NCBI GenBank assembly: GCA_963662175.1
Contig: OY759216.1
Span: forward strand, 52,903,087-52,967,086
DNA: 64,000 nt
Reading direction: 5' to 3'
Origin: Aradus depressus
Lineage: Eukaryota; Arthropoda; Insecta; Hemiptera; Aradidae
Notes under the pieces: generated by a model
The model's input: only the letters and a program-made list of their open reading frames with translations
Told to the model about the DNA's origin: nothing
Database searches by the model: none
Shown: one piece after another, positions 1-10,238 of the stretch
How the letters are laid out: each line of letters begins with the position of its first letter
Numbering within the stretch: position 1 is the stretch's first letter
Made by a program: the position numbers and the translations under genes

Positions 1-206
1 TTGTTTTAATTTTAAAACAAAAAATATATTTGCCTTTTTCTTTTTTCTTGGATTTGAATGACGACATCCTTCATTTCCATTTAAATCATTGAAAATTGCA
101 GCGTCGAAGTTCTGTTCTGTAACGCCTGGTAATACAGCTTCTGGTAATATAACTTTTGCAACTGTTCGAAAACAACGAAGATTGTTCTATTATAAAATAT
201 AATTTT

Positions 207-838
207 TATAATAAGGAGGAGAGATGAGGCTTGTTGTCGAATAAAACAAACTTGTGGAATTTCTGCCAAACTTCAGGCACTGAGTGTGCCTTCTTGAGGG
301 TCTGTATTGACTTATATAAATTATTATTGAGTTGAGATTTGAATAAAAGACATGACATTGAAATTAATTGTGACTAAACCAATAATTAACATTTAACTTA
401 TTTACACACAAAACAAACTGAATTTTTATGTCTAAAACAAAAAAACAATTATAAACCAAATATAAACGTATATCATGAGTGAAAATGTACAAACAACAAA
501 AAACAAATAATATGGTATCTGAACAAAGACAACATCCTGAGCGATGAGAAGTTTTAAAATAAATAAAATATTATATTTGGTTTATAATCGTTTTAGGTAC
601 AATATTTCAGTTTGTTTTGTGCGTAAATAATTTAAATGTTAATTATTGGTTTAGTCACAAATTGTACTAATGTCATGTCTTTTACACAAATCTAACATAC
701 GTAGGTACATCTATTGTTAATAAAGGCTTTGAAGAAATTATACTCAGTGCTGAAAGGTTGGCAAAAATGCCACAAGTTTGTTTTATTCGACCACAAGTCT
801 GATGTCTCCTTCTTATTACATCGTTGGTCAATCCCTCC
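207..838. repeat. Long imperfect inverted repeat (foldback element)
   Basis: The left arm (about 207-462) pairs with the right arm (about 560-838). Shared blocks are GTTTGTTTTATTCGAC, TTGGTTTAGTCACAA, TGTTAATTATTGGTTTAG and GTCATGTCTTTT with their complements. Related half-arms occur near 22280-22380 and 24225-24260. This suggests a foldback transposon family. It abuts the first visible exon of gene A. Confidence 0.75.
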
Positions 839-873
839 CTAATAATTAATTTATAATTATTATGTTTTTTTAG

Positions 874-952
874 AGTATGGGTTAGCTGAACTTGTTGACA
901 TTATGGTTTGGTTCTACGAGCCTGCACCTCACTTTAACATCCCAGATGGTAT
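874..952 (+). CDS. Gene A, first visible exon
   Basis: The acceptor TTTTTTTAG precedes AG-TAT-GGG, and the frame reads YGLAELVDIMVWFYEPAPHF. A strong donor GTATGT after 948 gives the wrong phase for the exon at 2401. The weaker GTAGTC after 952 gives the right phase and reads PDGMYDHF across the junction. An unseen exon in between is the alternative. Confidence 0.6.
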
Positions 953-3900
953 GTAGTCACCAGTTACCGAAGGTATTGCAGTTGAGTTTTTGTTTTGGAT
1001 TTTATTTTCTAGTTTTTCCCTTTATGTGCACACACTCTAAATAGATTGGTATTTCAGACTTATGGCTCAAGTATACGTCAATATTCAAAAACATTTGGGT
1101 TGCTTCTGCCTTTAAGGGTGCGACAGGAGCTTGTCAAATTCTACCTGTTATCCAACACCATGTCAGCAACCATGAACAGTGGATAGCACATCTGAAGAAG
1201 TGGAATAGCTGTGTCATAGGGATCGCTCTTACTGGATGGTCTCGGTAAACTAATGTGGAGGAGGCACGTTCATAAAGTGATCCAATAAACTGGCCCAAGA
1301 TGGCGGTACCTATATTCATAGTATATGTAGCTTCACAACAAAACTGGCAGTAGTACCCCAACACACATCTAGATATCCAGCACTACCTTACACTTAGTTA
1401 ACAAGATCATATCTGGGCAGTGGTCTTCCACAAGAAATTGGACATAGCGCCCTTCTGTGCCACTGATGGGATCTCTTTATGAACACGCCTTACTGTGCAC
1501 AGTAATACCTTTATTGGTAAAAAGTATAATGATCCTGCGTTTCTCACTTATAAACCTAAAAAATATTTAATTTTTAACGACTGCCTTCTCAGGACGCATT
1601 CAGAAAGACCGTTCACTTGTTGCTATAGAAACTGGAAGTGTTGCCCAAATTTTCAAAAACCTGTGAATTGTTGGGAAAATGTTCTTGTCACATTGTTTTA
1701 GACTTGAAATAAAATATTTTTGAACTGCTTTCCCTGCCTTCACCAGCATCCGCACGACATCTAGTAGAAAAATGTTGTAGGTCAATAAATTATTCCATAC
1801 AAGTAAAAATATTTTTATTAGATACAAAAAGAACATTTTTTTTTTTTAAATTGGGGGATTGATCCCTGATATCCCCCCCTTCTGGTACGGCCCTGATGCT
1901 GACCAACTGTATTTTAATCGACTATTTCACTCTCATATAATGTTTTTTCTTCATTCCTACCCTTTTTCTTCACTCCGACAAGACCTAAGGATCATTATTA
2001 TAATAGTTTACATAAATGGGAAAATTGTACATAAAATATTTTATAGAAGCGCTGATTAGCAAATGTGGTAAATTATTATTGTTATTTAAGACTATAATTG
2101 CACCAAAGCAATTACTGTGTCAAAGTTAGTTGAATTTTGTAGATGTTGAGGATGTGCTTGCAGCTCGAAACGTTTATCTGAAAAAATAAGTATAAAATGG
2201 GAGAAAAAGAGTTACAACAATAATTTACGATACTTTTCAATACTACTCTGCTGAAACAAAAATCCTGATATTTTTTTTCAATAAGCACTTTTGGTTGCAA
2301 GCAGAGGCAATGTTTCTTGATATTTTCAAATGGCCAACTTAAGTTGCAAGATACAGTATTTGTATTTGTGTTTGATAAGCTGTTTTTTTTTAAATCTCAG
2401 GTATGACCACTTCGCCACACTCTGCGAACTCCTGCCTACTGCACTCCCTTGTTTGGCCATCTGTTTGAGTATCTCCATTCAGGGCAGCTATTCACAAGAA
2501 ATATACAGACAGATCTCCGAAGCCCTTGGCTACAGTCAAGTGCCTCTACTCACCAACCCATATCCAAGGTATATTATACTCTCTCATTTGGCTGGAAAAC
2601 AATAGGTGTCGTCGCGTCGTTATAATATAGACTAAAATATCGACACACGATTTTATATTATAAAATCGTGTGTCGATACATTCATTCCACCGGGGACAGA
2701 CAGATTTTTTTTTTCTTATTTGGAATCTAAAGGTCGGAAAACATGAAATTCCGTTGAAAATTCCGCATCGAATTTTTGACCGATTACATAACTTCCCCTA
2801 TACTCCGTTTAGCTGTACAAGTAAAATTAATATATTAGGGAAACCATAGTAAGGCCAAGTAAATGTTGTTTATCAACCTTTATCTATTGAAGCTAGAATT
2901 AAATTGTTTATGTAATGAATTAATGATACTCATATTATGAATAAATTACAAATTTATAAAAAATATTTTCGAAACCATGGAATCGTTGAATGTCCATGAT
3001 AATGGCATAAGGAACTTATGGATAATATAAGTGTATTGCAGAACTATCTATTTTTTAAATGAATCAGCTGATCCCACATTTTTGTTTCCAGGCCTCAGGC
3101 AGTGCCCCCTCAGCTGAACTACCCTGCTTGGAAAATTACCACGGGTGTAGAATGGTTAGCTAATTTGAAAGGGAAACATTTGGCTATTATGAACTCAGAT
3201 CAGTAAGTAAGATTTTTTATTGTGTTTTTATGAGTAACATTTTGTCTAAGATATTTTACTATTTTCTTTACTAACAATTAATTTGGGTATTTTTTTTTTC
3301 TCAGAGTTGGTGCATGGATGAACCCATGGCAGTTGAGAACAGGTTTTGTGAGCCTCATGCAAATTCAAGGAATAGTCAACTCACTCTTTGAGTTAGTATG
3401 AACTTCTTACTTTTAAGTTACATTTTTTTTTTTTTTTAACGATTTTAGTAAAAAATATCTAGTGTTTTGTCTTATTAACTGTAGTAGTTATTAACGACAG
3501 GCAAGTTGGCCAAACAACCATAGGTTTTGGCAGAGTCTATCATATTTTAACTTATATTATTCATGCCGGTTGGAATTAGACTCACGAACCGTTGGTGGGC
3601 AGACGTTTGCTATGCACCCCATCACCGAGGTCCCACACCAGGATTGTTTTTGTAGTTATTGTGACTTATGCCCTTTAACTCCCTTAGGTCATATTGCCTC
3701 CTACCAGAGTGCTCTTTCGTCACTCTGGTGGACATGAGCTCGACCCTACTGTGAGAGCTCTAAATTTTACCTACCTAGGTTTATTCACCTAGGATAGGGG
3801 TCTGGAACGAGTACCTGACATCACACACAGTCATTCCGTTAGACCCTAAATTATTCCTAAGTCTTTACGAAAATTAAAGTGCCACGAGGACTCCAAAAAG

Positions 3901-4802
3901 TGGAATTTTATTATGTACTCTCTAGATCCTTTGGTACTACACTTGTTTATCTTAAAAAATGTTTATTTTTGAAGCGAACATTTCATCTAAACTTGTCAGA
4001 ATCAATCCAAACGTACAATTTTGCACTTATTCTCTTCATAATGCGAATCCATTTGTTTTACTTTACTGAAAAAGCAAAAACACTTCATTGATTAATTTAT
4101 TCATCAATCTCCTCGGTCCTGAGGCAATCTCCTCATCTGAGAAAGAACTCCTAAACACCCAACCCTTTCCTACTCCCATGTACTCCTACTGTCTCACCTG
4201 GAGCCAGCCTCTCTGTCTTCTCCATCCCGTCCTAGCCTCCAAGAATCGCCCGTCTGAACTTTCCCCTGAAACTCCCTGAACTTTCTTAGGTATTTTTTTT
4301 TCTACATGTTTTCAATACTAACATTTGTTGACACTATGTGTTTAGTATCGGTGAGGAATGGGAGGGTCTGGAGAGGTACATGACAGAACAGCTGAGTGAG
4401 GTCTACTTCGAGTCAGAGGTGGACGAGTGGATATCCACTCAATGCACGCCTCTCAAGGAGAAGGCTTGGGAGCTGCACCGGACTGGGACCAGCCTCATCT
4501 CCGCACAGTTTGGCACTGAACATCCCCGACAGAACGTCAGGTTCCTCCCAACTCCTCGGCCAATCTAGCCCTCCCTCTTTAGAATTTCTTTTATTTTTTA
4601 ATAGAAGTATGGATTTTATCAACCAAATTGCACTCCCCTCCTTTTATTTATTTTTTTAAATATAAATATTGGCTAATGAACCTTGTGCTCTCTTGGACAC
4701 TGTAGTTACGTTTTGGTAGGTTTCAGAGAGGCCCGAGTCGGCAGAAAGACACGGCTGGCTCTGGAGAAGAGAAGAGACACAGCCGTCATTCAGCCACATT
4801 GA
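874..4802 (+). CDS. Unrecognised conserved-looking gene, 3' part (gene A)
   Basis: The exons at 874-948 or 874-952, 2401-2568, 3092-3202, 3305-3391, 4346-4540 and 4727-4802 join in one frame. Donors include GTAAGT, GTTAGT and GTATAT, and polypyrimidine acceptors precede several exons. About 235 residues are visible, ending in TGA at 4800-4802. The protein is mixed and globular, with no clear signal peptide, transmembrane run or zinc motif. Recognisable landmarks are LVDIMVWFYEP, ELLPTALPCLAICLSIS, WLANLKGKHLAIMNSDQ and a charged Lys/Arg-rich C-terminus. The 5' exons lie left of the window or were not found. I do not recognise the family. The FERRY3/C12orf4 family is one unverified possibility that a profile search would settle. 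Codon quality and splice consistency make a real gene very likely; the function is unknown. Confidence 0.8.
953..2400 (+). other. Gene A intron region
   Basis: This stretch has no convincing exon. It contains the hAT remnant, a 13-base T run near 1835-1847 and AT-rich sequence. The open stretch near 1134-1364 on the minus strand matches nothing I recognise. Confidence 0.5.
1590..1836 (-). pseudogene. hAT transposase dimerisation-domain remnant
   Basis: The minus-strand reading contains NIFPTIHRFLKIWATLPVS then IATSERSF. This is the signature of the C-terminal dimerisation region of hAT-superfamily transposases, in which ATLPVS.A..ERSFS is highly conserved. The frame breaks just after ERSF and nothing upstream resembles the catalytic core. 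It is a decayed fragment in the intron region of gene A. Confidence 0.75.
2401..2568 (+). CDS. Gene A exon
   Basis: The acceptor TAAATCTCAG is followed by one base that completes a codon, then 55 codons, then AG before donor GTATAT. The reading begins YDHFATLCELLPTALPC and ends TNPYP. It joins in phase to 3092. Confidence 0.85.
2588..2835 (+). repeat. Family F copy, 3' part
   Basis: It shares GTGTCGATACATTCATT, the T-run, GGTCGGAAAACATGAAATTC and the TATACT-CGT-TAG terminus with copies at 26255, 61550 and elsewhere. It includes the perfect hairpin at 2639-2677. Confidence 0.8.
2639..2677. repeat. Perfect short palindrome
   Basis: The arm ATCGACACACGATTTTA is followed by a 5-base spacer (TATTA) and its exact complement, giving 17-bp arms. 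It lies in a gene A intron, inside a family F fragment. Confidence 0.9.
3092..3202 (+). CDS. Gene A exon
   Basis: Acceptor TTTGTTTCCAG and donor GTAAGT enclose 36 codons plus split codons. The exon includes WKITTGVEWLANLKGKH. It joins in phase to the exons on both sides. Confidence 0.9.
3305..3391 (+). CDS. Gene A exon
   Basis: Acceptor TTTTTTTTCTCAG and donor GTTAGT enclose 28 codons with MNPWQLRTGFVSLMQIQG. The split codon GA+T gives Asp at the junction with 4346. Confidence 0.9.
   Translation, partial: SWCMDEPMAVENRFCEPHANSRNSQLTL
3652..3850 (-). repeat. SINE1 copy, 3' portion
   Basis: The minus strand shows the family's block CCACCAGAGTGACGAAAGAG and the CCTAGGTGAATAAA block. The head is missing. 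An adjacent tRNA-like stretch at 3545-3648 could be the head of another SINE, but is weak. Confidence 0.75.
4346..4540 (+). CDS. Gene A exon
   Basis: The acceptor GTGTTTAG is followed by T completing Asp, then 64 codons beginning IGEEWEGLERYMTEQL. The donor is AG|GTTCCT. Reading through the donor meets a stop at 4566-4568, so an unspliced form would end in RFLPTPRPI. The spliced reading is preferred because the next exon continues in phase. Confidence 0.85.
4727..4802 (+). CDS. Gene A terminal coding exon
   Basis: The acceptor GGTTTCAG precedes 24 codons and TGA. The peptide EARVGRKTRLALEKRR is strongly basic. The split codon AG+A gives Arg at the junction. Confidence 0.75.
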
Positions 4803-5440
4803 ATTCCCCTATTCAAATGGAGTATTCCTTTCAAATGTTGAAATGATATCATTGAAGGGTGTTCGGCAATGTTTTCTCTAATTCCCGCAGAAACCTTGAA
4901 TATCCACAAGTCAGGACTAATCGTGCGCTGAGGTGCGTTGTCTTGTCTCAACTTCCTGGACAAGTTCCAAAGTGCCAGGCCTCCCTCCTCCCCCGAACGA
5001 TCCAAAGTAGTTAGAGTTGCGGTCACAGAGCTGAGAAGTCTCTGAATACGAGTATATGAAAATGTAACGAAATAGTTACATTCCTCCATTTTAAATACAT
5101 TTTTGTTGCTAATTAAGTATAGTTTTTTCTTCTTGATATTAATATTTTTGAATGTCAAACATTATTGACCTTTAAAATGAGGATATGTAGAAACATGTGC
5201 AGGTCGAAGCTGCATGGGCTCTATTAAGTCTGAGTCTTCCTAAATAATGTCGGTTATTTAAAATGAACTGTTCTATCTTATTTATTGTATCAATTAATGT
5301 CCATTTGTATTAGTTTATATTTATACCTGATTTGCCTGCTAATGTTATATTTAATTTTAAGTAATGTTTTTCAAATTGTTTTAATACAGACACTGCTGCT
5401 TTGAAAATGTGTATTTTTGATTCAACCTTCCCCGATTTTA
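4803..5440 (+). other. Probable 3' UTR and flank of gene A
   Basis: After the stop at 4802 the sequence becomes AT-rich and has no further exon-like frame. The minus-strand open stretch at 4790-5158 looks like a chance frame. No clear poly(A) signal can be chosen. Confidence 0.4.
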
Positions 5441-5443
5441 ATT

Positions 5444-5755
5444 ATTATGAGTCATGCCCGGGCTTTAACTATATCGCCTACTAGCAGAGCGCTCTTTCGT
5501 CACTCTGGTGAACATGAGCCCAACTCTTCTATGGGAGTCCTAAATTTTGCCTACTCTAGATTTTTTTTTATTCACCTAGAATAGGGGTCTTTAACGAATA
5601 CCTGACATCGTACAGACTCGGGACCATCACTTAACGTCCCATCCGAAGAACGACATGCTTAAGTTTATTTTACCTCCCGAATAAAATACACTAAGGTCCT
5701 CGGCCGGGTTATGACCCGCCGCTATCTTTAGCTCAGTAAGCGTGTGAACGCCGCG
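5444..5755 (-). repeat. SINE1 copy with divergent head
   Basis: The minus strand carries CGGCCGAGGACCTTAGTGTA and the block GGATGGGACGTTAAGTGATG, plus the GGGCATGACTCATAATAAT tail. The usual tRNA-like head is replaced by a CpG-rich segment (5740-5880). Confidence 0.8.
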
Positions 5756-6034
5756 CGCGAGGCTAAATTTAGCTTCGATTGCGTCACGCCTGGCGCGATA
5801 ACAGCGCCATCTGCGGACGCGACAATGCGTGATCGAGTAATGGCTTCTTTTCTCTACACAACGATACCAAAGTAAGGCGCGCGGGTAATGGTATAAGCGA
5901 TATTAGTGTTATATGTTTTCGGTATATGCGGTTTTAGCAAACACTTAGTACCTTGAGTACAGTACAACACTGTATCTAATAGCTTTTATTAGTAATACAT
6001 ATCTTATAATTTTAATTGTATATCTAAAAAAAAT

Positions 6035-6260
6035 TAGGGTCAATTCTCTGGTTCCTAAACGTTTAAAGAAAACTATCCCAAATTTTAGCTCAGACAATAT
6101 GTACTAAGTTGCCGCAAAGGAATATGCTAACCAATTACGGCTCATTTTGGCAGCTGACTACTAACTAATAGCAGTCAGTAAGCGTAAAAGTAATTTATTC
6201 ATGTCAAAAATTGGGAGTTTCCAAAGATATAAAATTCAGACGCCGAGTCAAAACTATATA
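6035..6260 (+). repeat. Interspersed repeat shared with 25310-25490
   Basis: The two regions share ATTTTGGCAGCTGACT, AGCAGTCAG and TTCATGTCAAAAA in the same order with the same spacing. This indicates two copies of an unclassified element of about 200 bp. Confidence 0.6.
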
Positions 6261-6334
6261 AGTCATAAAAAAAAATGAGATAGTGGTATCACTGGATTTA
6301 GTTTTTTAATTGCTGTAAGTCTGAACTAAAATCA

Positions 6335-6975
6335 GGGATCAAAACCTGTTAAAACCCTCTGAAAAATCAAAGAGAAAATCTCGAACGGCTGCAAAACCTG
6401 CCAAGTTCTCAAGATGGTAGGATGCAAAACGAGCCAAGTGTATAAAGGGTGCAAAACCTGTTAAATGACATGGGCCAAGATGGCCGCCTCACAACTTGGG
6501 ATACAAAACCTGATAAGTCTGAGTACTACATAGCAAGGTGTTGCAATGAAAGGCGCACAAATAGAAGAGGTTAAAAATCTTGTATTGTTGCATTTTGGAA
6601 ATGAATGAGAAGAAATGGAAGTTTATCCTTTTATAAAGAGGTACTTGAACAACAAGAACGTCTTGAGAACAAGGATGCTTTAATTCCGGAGGAAGAGGAC
6701 TTCCATCTAATGAACGAAGAATAAGAACCAAAGTTTAAGTTAATTATAGAGAAAACCCAAAATTTATTTTAAGAAACTGCTCTTTGCACTACCATTTTAT
6801 TCTTTAGATTGTACCTACCAATTGTAAAATGAATGGGGAACGTGCTAATAATAAACAGATTTTGTAGCCGCATAAAAATTTTAACAGGTTTTGCAACCTA
6901 TATCGTTTCAAAGATGGCTGCCAAAAAGTTTTCAAAACCTGATAATTTTGGCGTGGGGTTGCAAAACCTGCTAAG
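6335..6975 (+). repeat. Region with recurring CAAAACCTG motif
   Basis: GCAAAACCTG or close variants start near 6339, 6391, 6451, 6501, 6932 and 6961, often followed by (T/A/C)TAA. A reversed copy lies near 6884-6895. The first copies are spaced about 50-60 bp, so this looks like a decayed tandem or a motif-rich transposon interior. Confidence 0.5.
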
Positions 6976-7395
6976 TAGGATTTAAATATCAGAATAACTA
7001 ATTATTAATAATTCTGAGATTATACACAGATAAAAAGAAAATGTGTTTATTTTTGACGATTTAAAAAAAAAAAATTGTAGCTTTGCATCTCTAACCGTTT
7101 GATTTTAACAGTTTTTCGCCCTTTGCCAAAATTTGCTTAACATTGACTTAGCAGGGTTTGCATCTGGGTGACTTATATAGAGGTTGACTCAATAAATACC
7201 TTTGTTCTATAAAAGGAAAATTCTGATTGACAGAAAGAAATTTAAACATGAAGGACAAATAAATTATAGATACTGGTGATGGGAGTGCTTCCCGAAACGT
7301 TTGTAATTTCTATTTATAAAAAAGCAAAAAAAATAAATGGGAGAAATAATGTTGTGATAAATATATTATAATATATATTATATGAATTCAGTATC

Positions 7396-7735
7396 GAGGG
7401 CGCCGGTAGCTCAGTGGTATGCGTGCTTGACTTCTGAGCTCAAGGTTGTGGGTTCGTAGCCCGACCGAGGCCCTTAGTTTATTTTATCTGGGAGGTAAAA
7501 TAAACTTAAGCACGCCGTCCTTCGGATGGGAAGTTAAGCGATGGTCCCGAGCCTGTACGATGTCAGGTACTCGTTAAAGACCCCTACACTAGGTGAATAA
7601 AAATTTAGGGTAGGCAAAATTTAGGACTCCCACAGTAGAGTCGGGCTCATGTCCACCAGAGTGACGAAAGAGCGCTCTGGTAGTAGGCGATATGACCTCG
7701 TAGTTAAAGCCCGGGCATGAGTCATAAAACCTAAC
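7396..7735 (+). repeat. SINE1, near full-length
   Basis: The head carries an A-box (TAGCTCAGTGG) and a B-box-like GGTTCGTAGCC, as in a tRNA gene. The body has CGGATGGGAAGTTAAGCGAT and ACTCGTTAAAGACCCCTA, and the tail has CCCGGGCATGAGTCATA. This is the best reference copy for the family in the window. Confidence 0.88.
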
Positions 7736-8256
7736 CTGAATTGAGTATCACCTGAATGAAACGAACAAATACCAGCTCCACAGATGGACTTGTTCCACCG
7801 CTATTCGGACAGAAATGTTCAGGAAACTTACAAAATCCATGGTAAGAATATCGGGTTTAAAACTGTAAGTATTTTGATATGGACAAAAAATGTTTTATTA
7901 CATTAAAAAATAACGGTCTAAATGCCGTCAAAATATAAATGGAAAAATTAGTGTATTACTGGGGAAGTGGCAACACTGCACACTGGTCCGTATTTGAAAA
8001 AGTCTGGCCAACATTTCAAATCCTCAATTTCAATGTATACTCTTTCTTCATTATTTGTAAGTGCTTATTATTCGAAAATAAAATGTTTTTGTTTGTAAAA
8101 TAGATATTTTAATATTACGTATTGTAATACTTCTATTGTTCGCGTTCTTATTAAAAATAATTACTCTTTTAATTTACTTCCAAAAAGCAGGAGATTTTCT
8201 CAAACTGTAGAACTGATTTTTACAAAAAAAAAAAAATAAATGGGATGCCAGATCGC
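7736..8256 (+). other. Intergenic, one short exon-like stretch
   Basis: At 7783-7839 an AG followed by an open run ends at CCATG|GTAAGA, but no partner exon was found. The rest is AT-rich. Confidence 0.3.
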
Positions 8257-8330
8257 CTATCTAATAGAGAGAAAGAAAGAAAAACATTTTTATTTGGACC
8301 AGTACTAAATATGTACTTTATACAAAATGG

Positions 8331-10149
8331 TCAAATAAACAAGAAAATTATAATTAAAACAAAAAGTCTTGGTTGCAGCCTGCGAGCTACAGGCTGGCCG
8401 AGACTGTAGTGAACCGCACCAGAGCAGGCTGGCAGACCTTGATGGAAGCTTCGGGTGAGTTTCCCAATGTGGGCTGCAAAAGGAGCAACTCCCAGTTCCC
8501 GATGGATTTGGGTGTTCCTGATAAACCAAGGTGCGTTCACCGCTATCCGGAGGACTTTGTTTTGGAATGTTTGTAATCTTGTTATGTTAGTGTGGCTAGT
8601 GCAGAACCATACGGGGCAAGCGTGGAAGTATTAGTGTTTTGTAAAGTAAGGATGTGCAAGTGTGTCTGAGTGGTGTATTCCTGTTTATGAGTGGGTAGAT
8701 GAGCCTGAGTCGTGTGTGTGCTTGTTGGAGTTTTATGTTGATATGTAGGCGCCATGTTAGTCTTGTGTCAAGGTGCACTCCAAGATAGCGCACACCCTGG
8801 TCTTTAGGATTCCATGGAATTGGGAGTTGATCGATTTGCAGCCTTCTGAGGTGTTCTATCGAGAAGCGGCGTAAAGCGAACACCTTCGCCTCCGTCTTCC
8901 CACCGTTCATTTTCCAAACCACTTCTTCCTGTCGAATTTATTTTCCAAATGGGTCGCCAGTAATTCAGTTTTCTCTTTGTCAGTTATGGCAGTCATTTGT
9001 CCGTCAGTTAAGATGGGTAGGGGTGTCCTTTGGTCTAGAAGTCGTCGTGTCTCTTTCCATAAGCTGTTGTCGCCCGGAGTCATGTCAGTCAAGTATTTTC
9101 GATAGTTCGTGATTCTGTCGTTGTCAAGTTCCCATCGTATGCGTCGGGTCAGGTGATTCAGCTCTCTTTTCTCAAGGGGATCTCTTGTTCTTTGCCAGTG
9201 TTGTCGTAGTGTGTTCTTTGTACGGTTCATATCCATTATGTGTGTTGTTGTCTTGTTGTGGAATAGGTGTCGTTTGTCAGTGTAATGTCGGTATGTTGCT
9301 TCATGTACTGAGGTGTGTATGCTTCGTGTGAACGTCCTAACTGCATTGTTATTGTCGTCCGTCGTGCTATAATGATGGGGGACCCCGAGACAGTTCATTC
9401 CGTCTTCAAACGTGGCCCAGTCGATCTTCCCCGTGATCAACCTTGGAAGATATTCCTCCTTCTGTGGCCGTGCTAGGAAGGTGCAGATAACTGGGAGATG
9501 GTCTGAGTCTAAGTCGGTCAGTGTCTCGTGAAACAGGGGCAAGTTAAAGTTGTGTATCAGTCCTATGTCCAGTATGTCGGGTTGGTATGTTCGTTGAGTT
9601 GGGTAGAATGTCGGTTCGTCAGGTGTCGATATTTGTATCCCCAGGTTTTCTGAGATGGATTGTAGTCTAGTCTAGTCCCGTTGTTATTCTGTCTTCTGCA
9701 TCCCCATAGCGTGTGTTTGCTGTTGAGGTCCCAGATCATTATAGTCGGTAGTCCTGTGAAAATATGTTCGAAGTCCGTCTGTACCAGTCTTGTGTTCGGT
9801 CGATGGTATGCTGATATGATGTTGAGTGTGCCGGAGAGTGTGGTGAGGGTGACTCCAACTGCCTCCTCAAGTTCTGGAGAGGGGGAATGTTAATCTGTGA
9901 ATGTTTCAGGTGACGTTTGATGAAAATGCCAACACCACCGAAACGAGTCGGTCGGTCCAGTCTATATGAACAGTAGCCAGAGAGTTTGAGTTTGTCTGTC
10001 GGTTTGAGGTGGGTCTCAGTTATGCATGCAATGTCGACATTATATCGTGATAAAAAGTTGGTTAATGACGGTTGCCTTATCTTTAAGCCATCCGCATTCC
10101 AGTTTAATATAGTTAAATTTTGAAAAGTTCTCAGATTAAGGTTTGCCAT
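8331..10149 (-). pseudogene. Jockey ORF2 remnant (endonuclease + RT C-terminus)
   Basis: The endonuclease begins at ATG 10149 with LTILNWNADGL and the catalytic Glu in ITETHLKP. It frameshifts near 9880 and continues with NIISAYH and DLNSKHTLWG, then LDSDHLPV near the domain end. The linker up to 8907 is open. Fingers and palm of the reverse transcriptase are absent. The C-terminal piece has GVRYLGVHLDTRLTW and, in another frame, VNAPWFIRNTQIHRELGV. The element is immobile by itself. Confidence 0.88.
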
Positions 10150-10238
10150 GATTCATGGAAAAAAGTTGGTGAATAAATTGGATAAGAAAGCTTGGATGTG
10201 GGGGATGAATGGTTTGATGAGGTTCATGATGAGTCCAG

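Noticed and set aside
4790..5158. 122-codon minus-strand open frame after gene A
   Set aside because: It overlaps the end and probable 3' UTR of gene A, has no splice or domain support, and begins in AT-rich sequence.
7783..7839. Possible exon reading MDLFHRYSDRNVQETYKIH before GTAAGA
   Set aside because: It has a usable acceptor and donor but no upstream or downstream partner exon and no known motif; too short to support.
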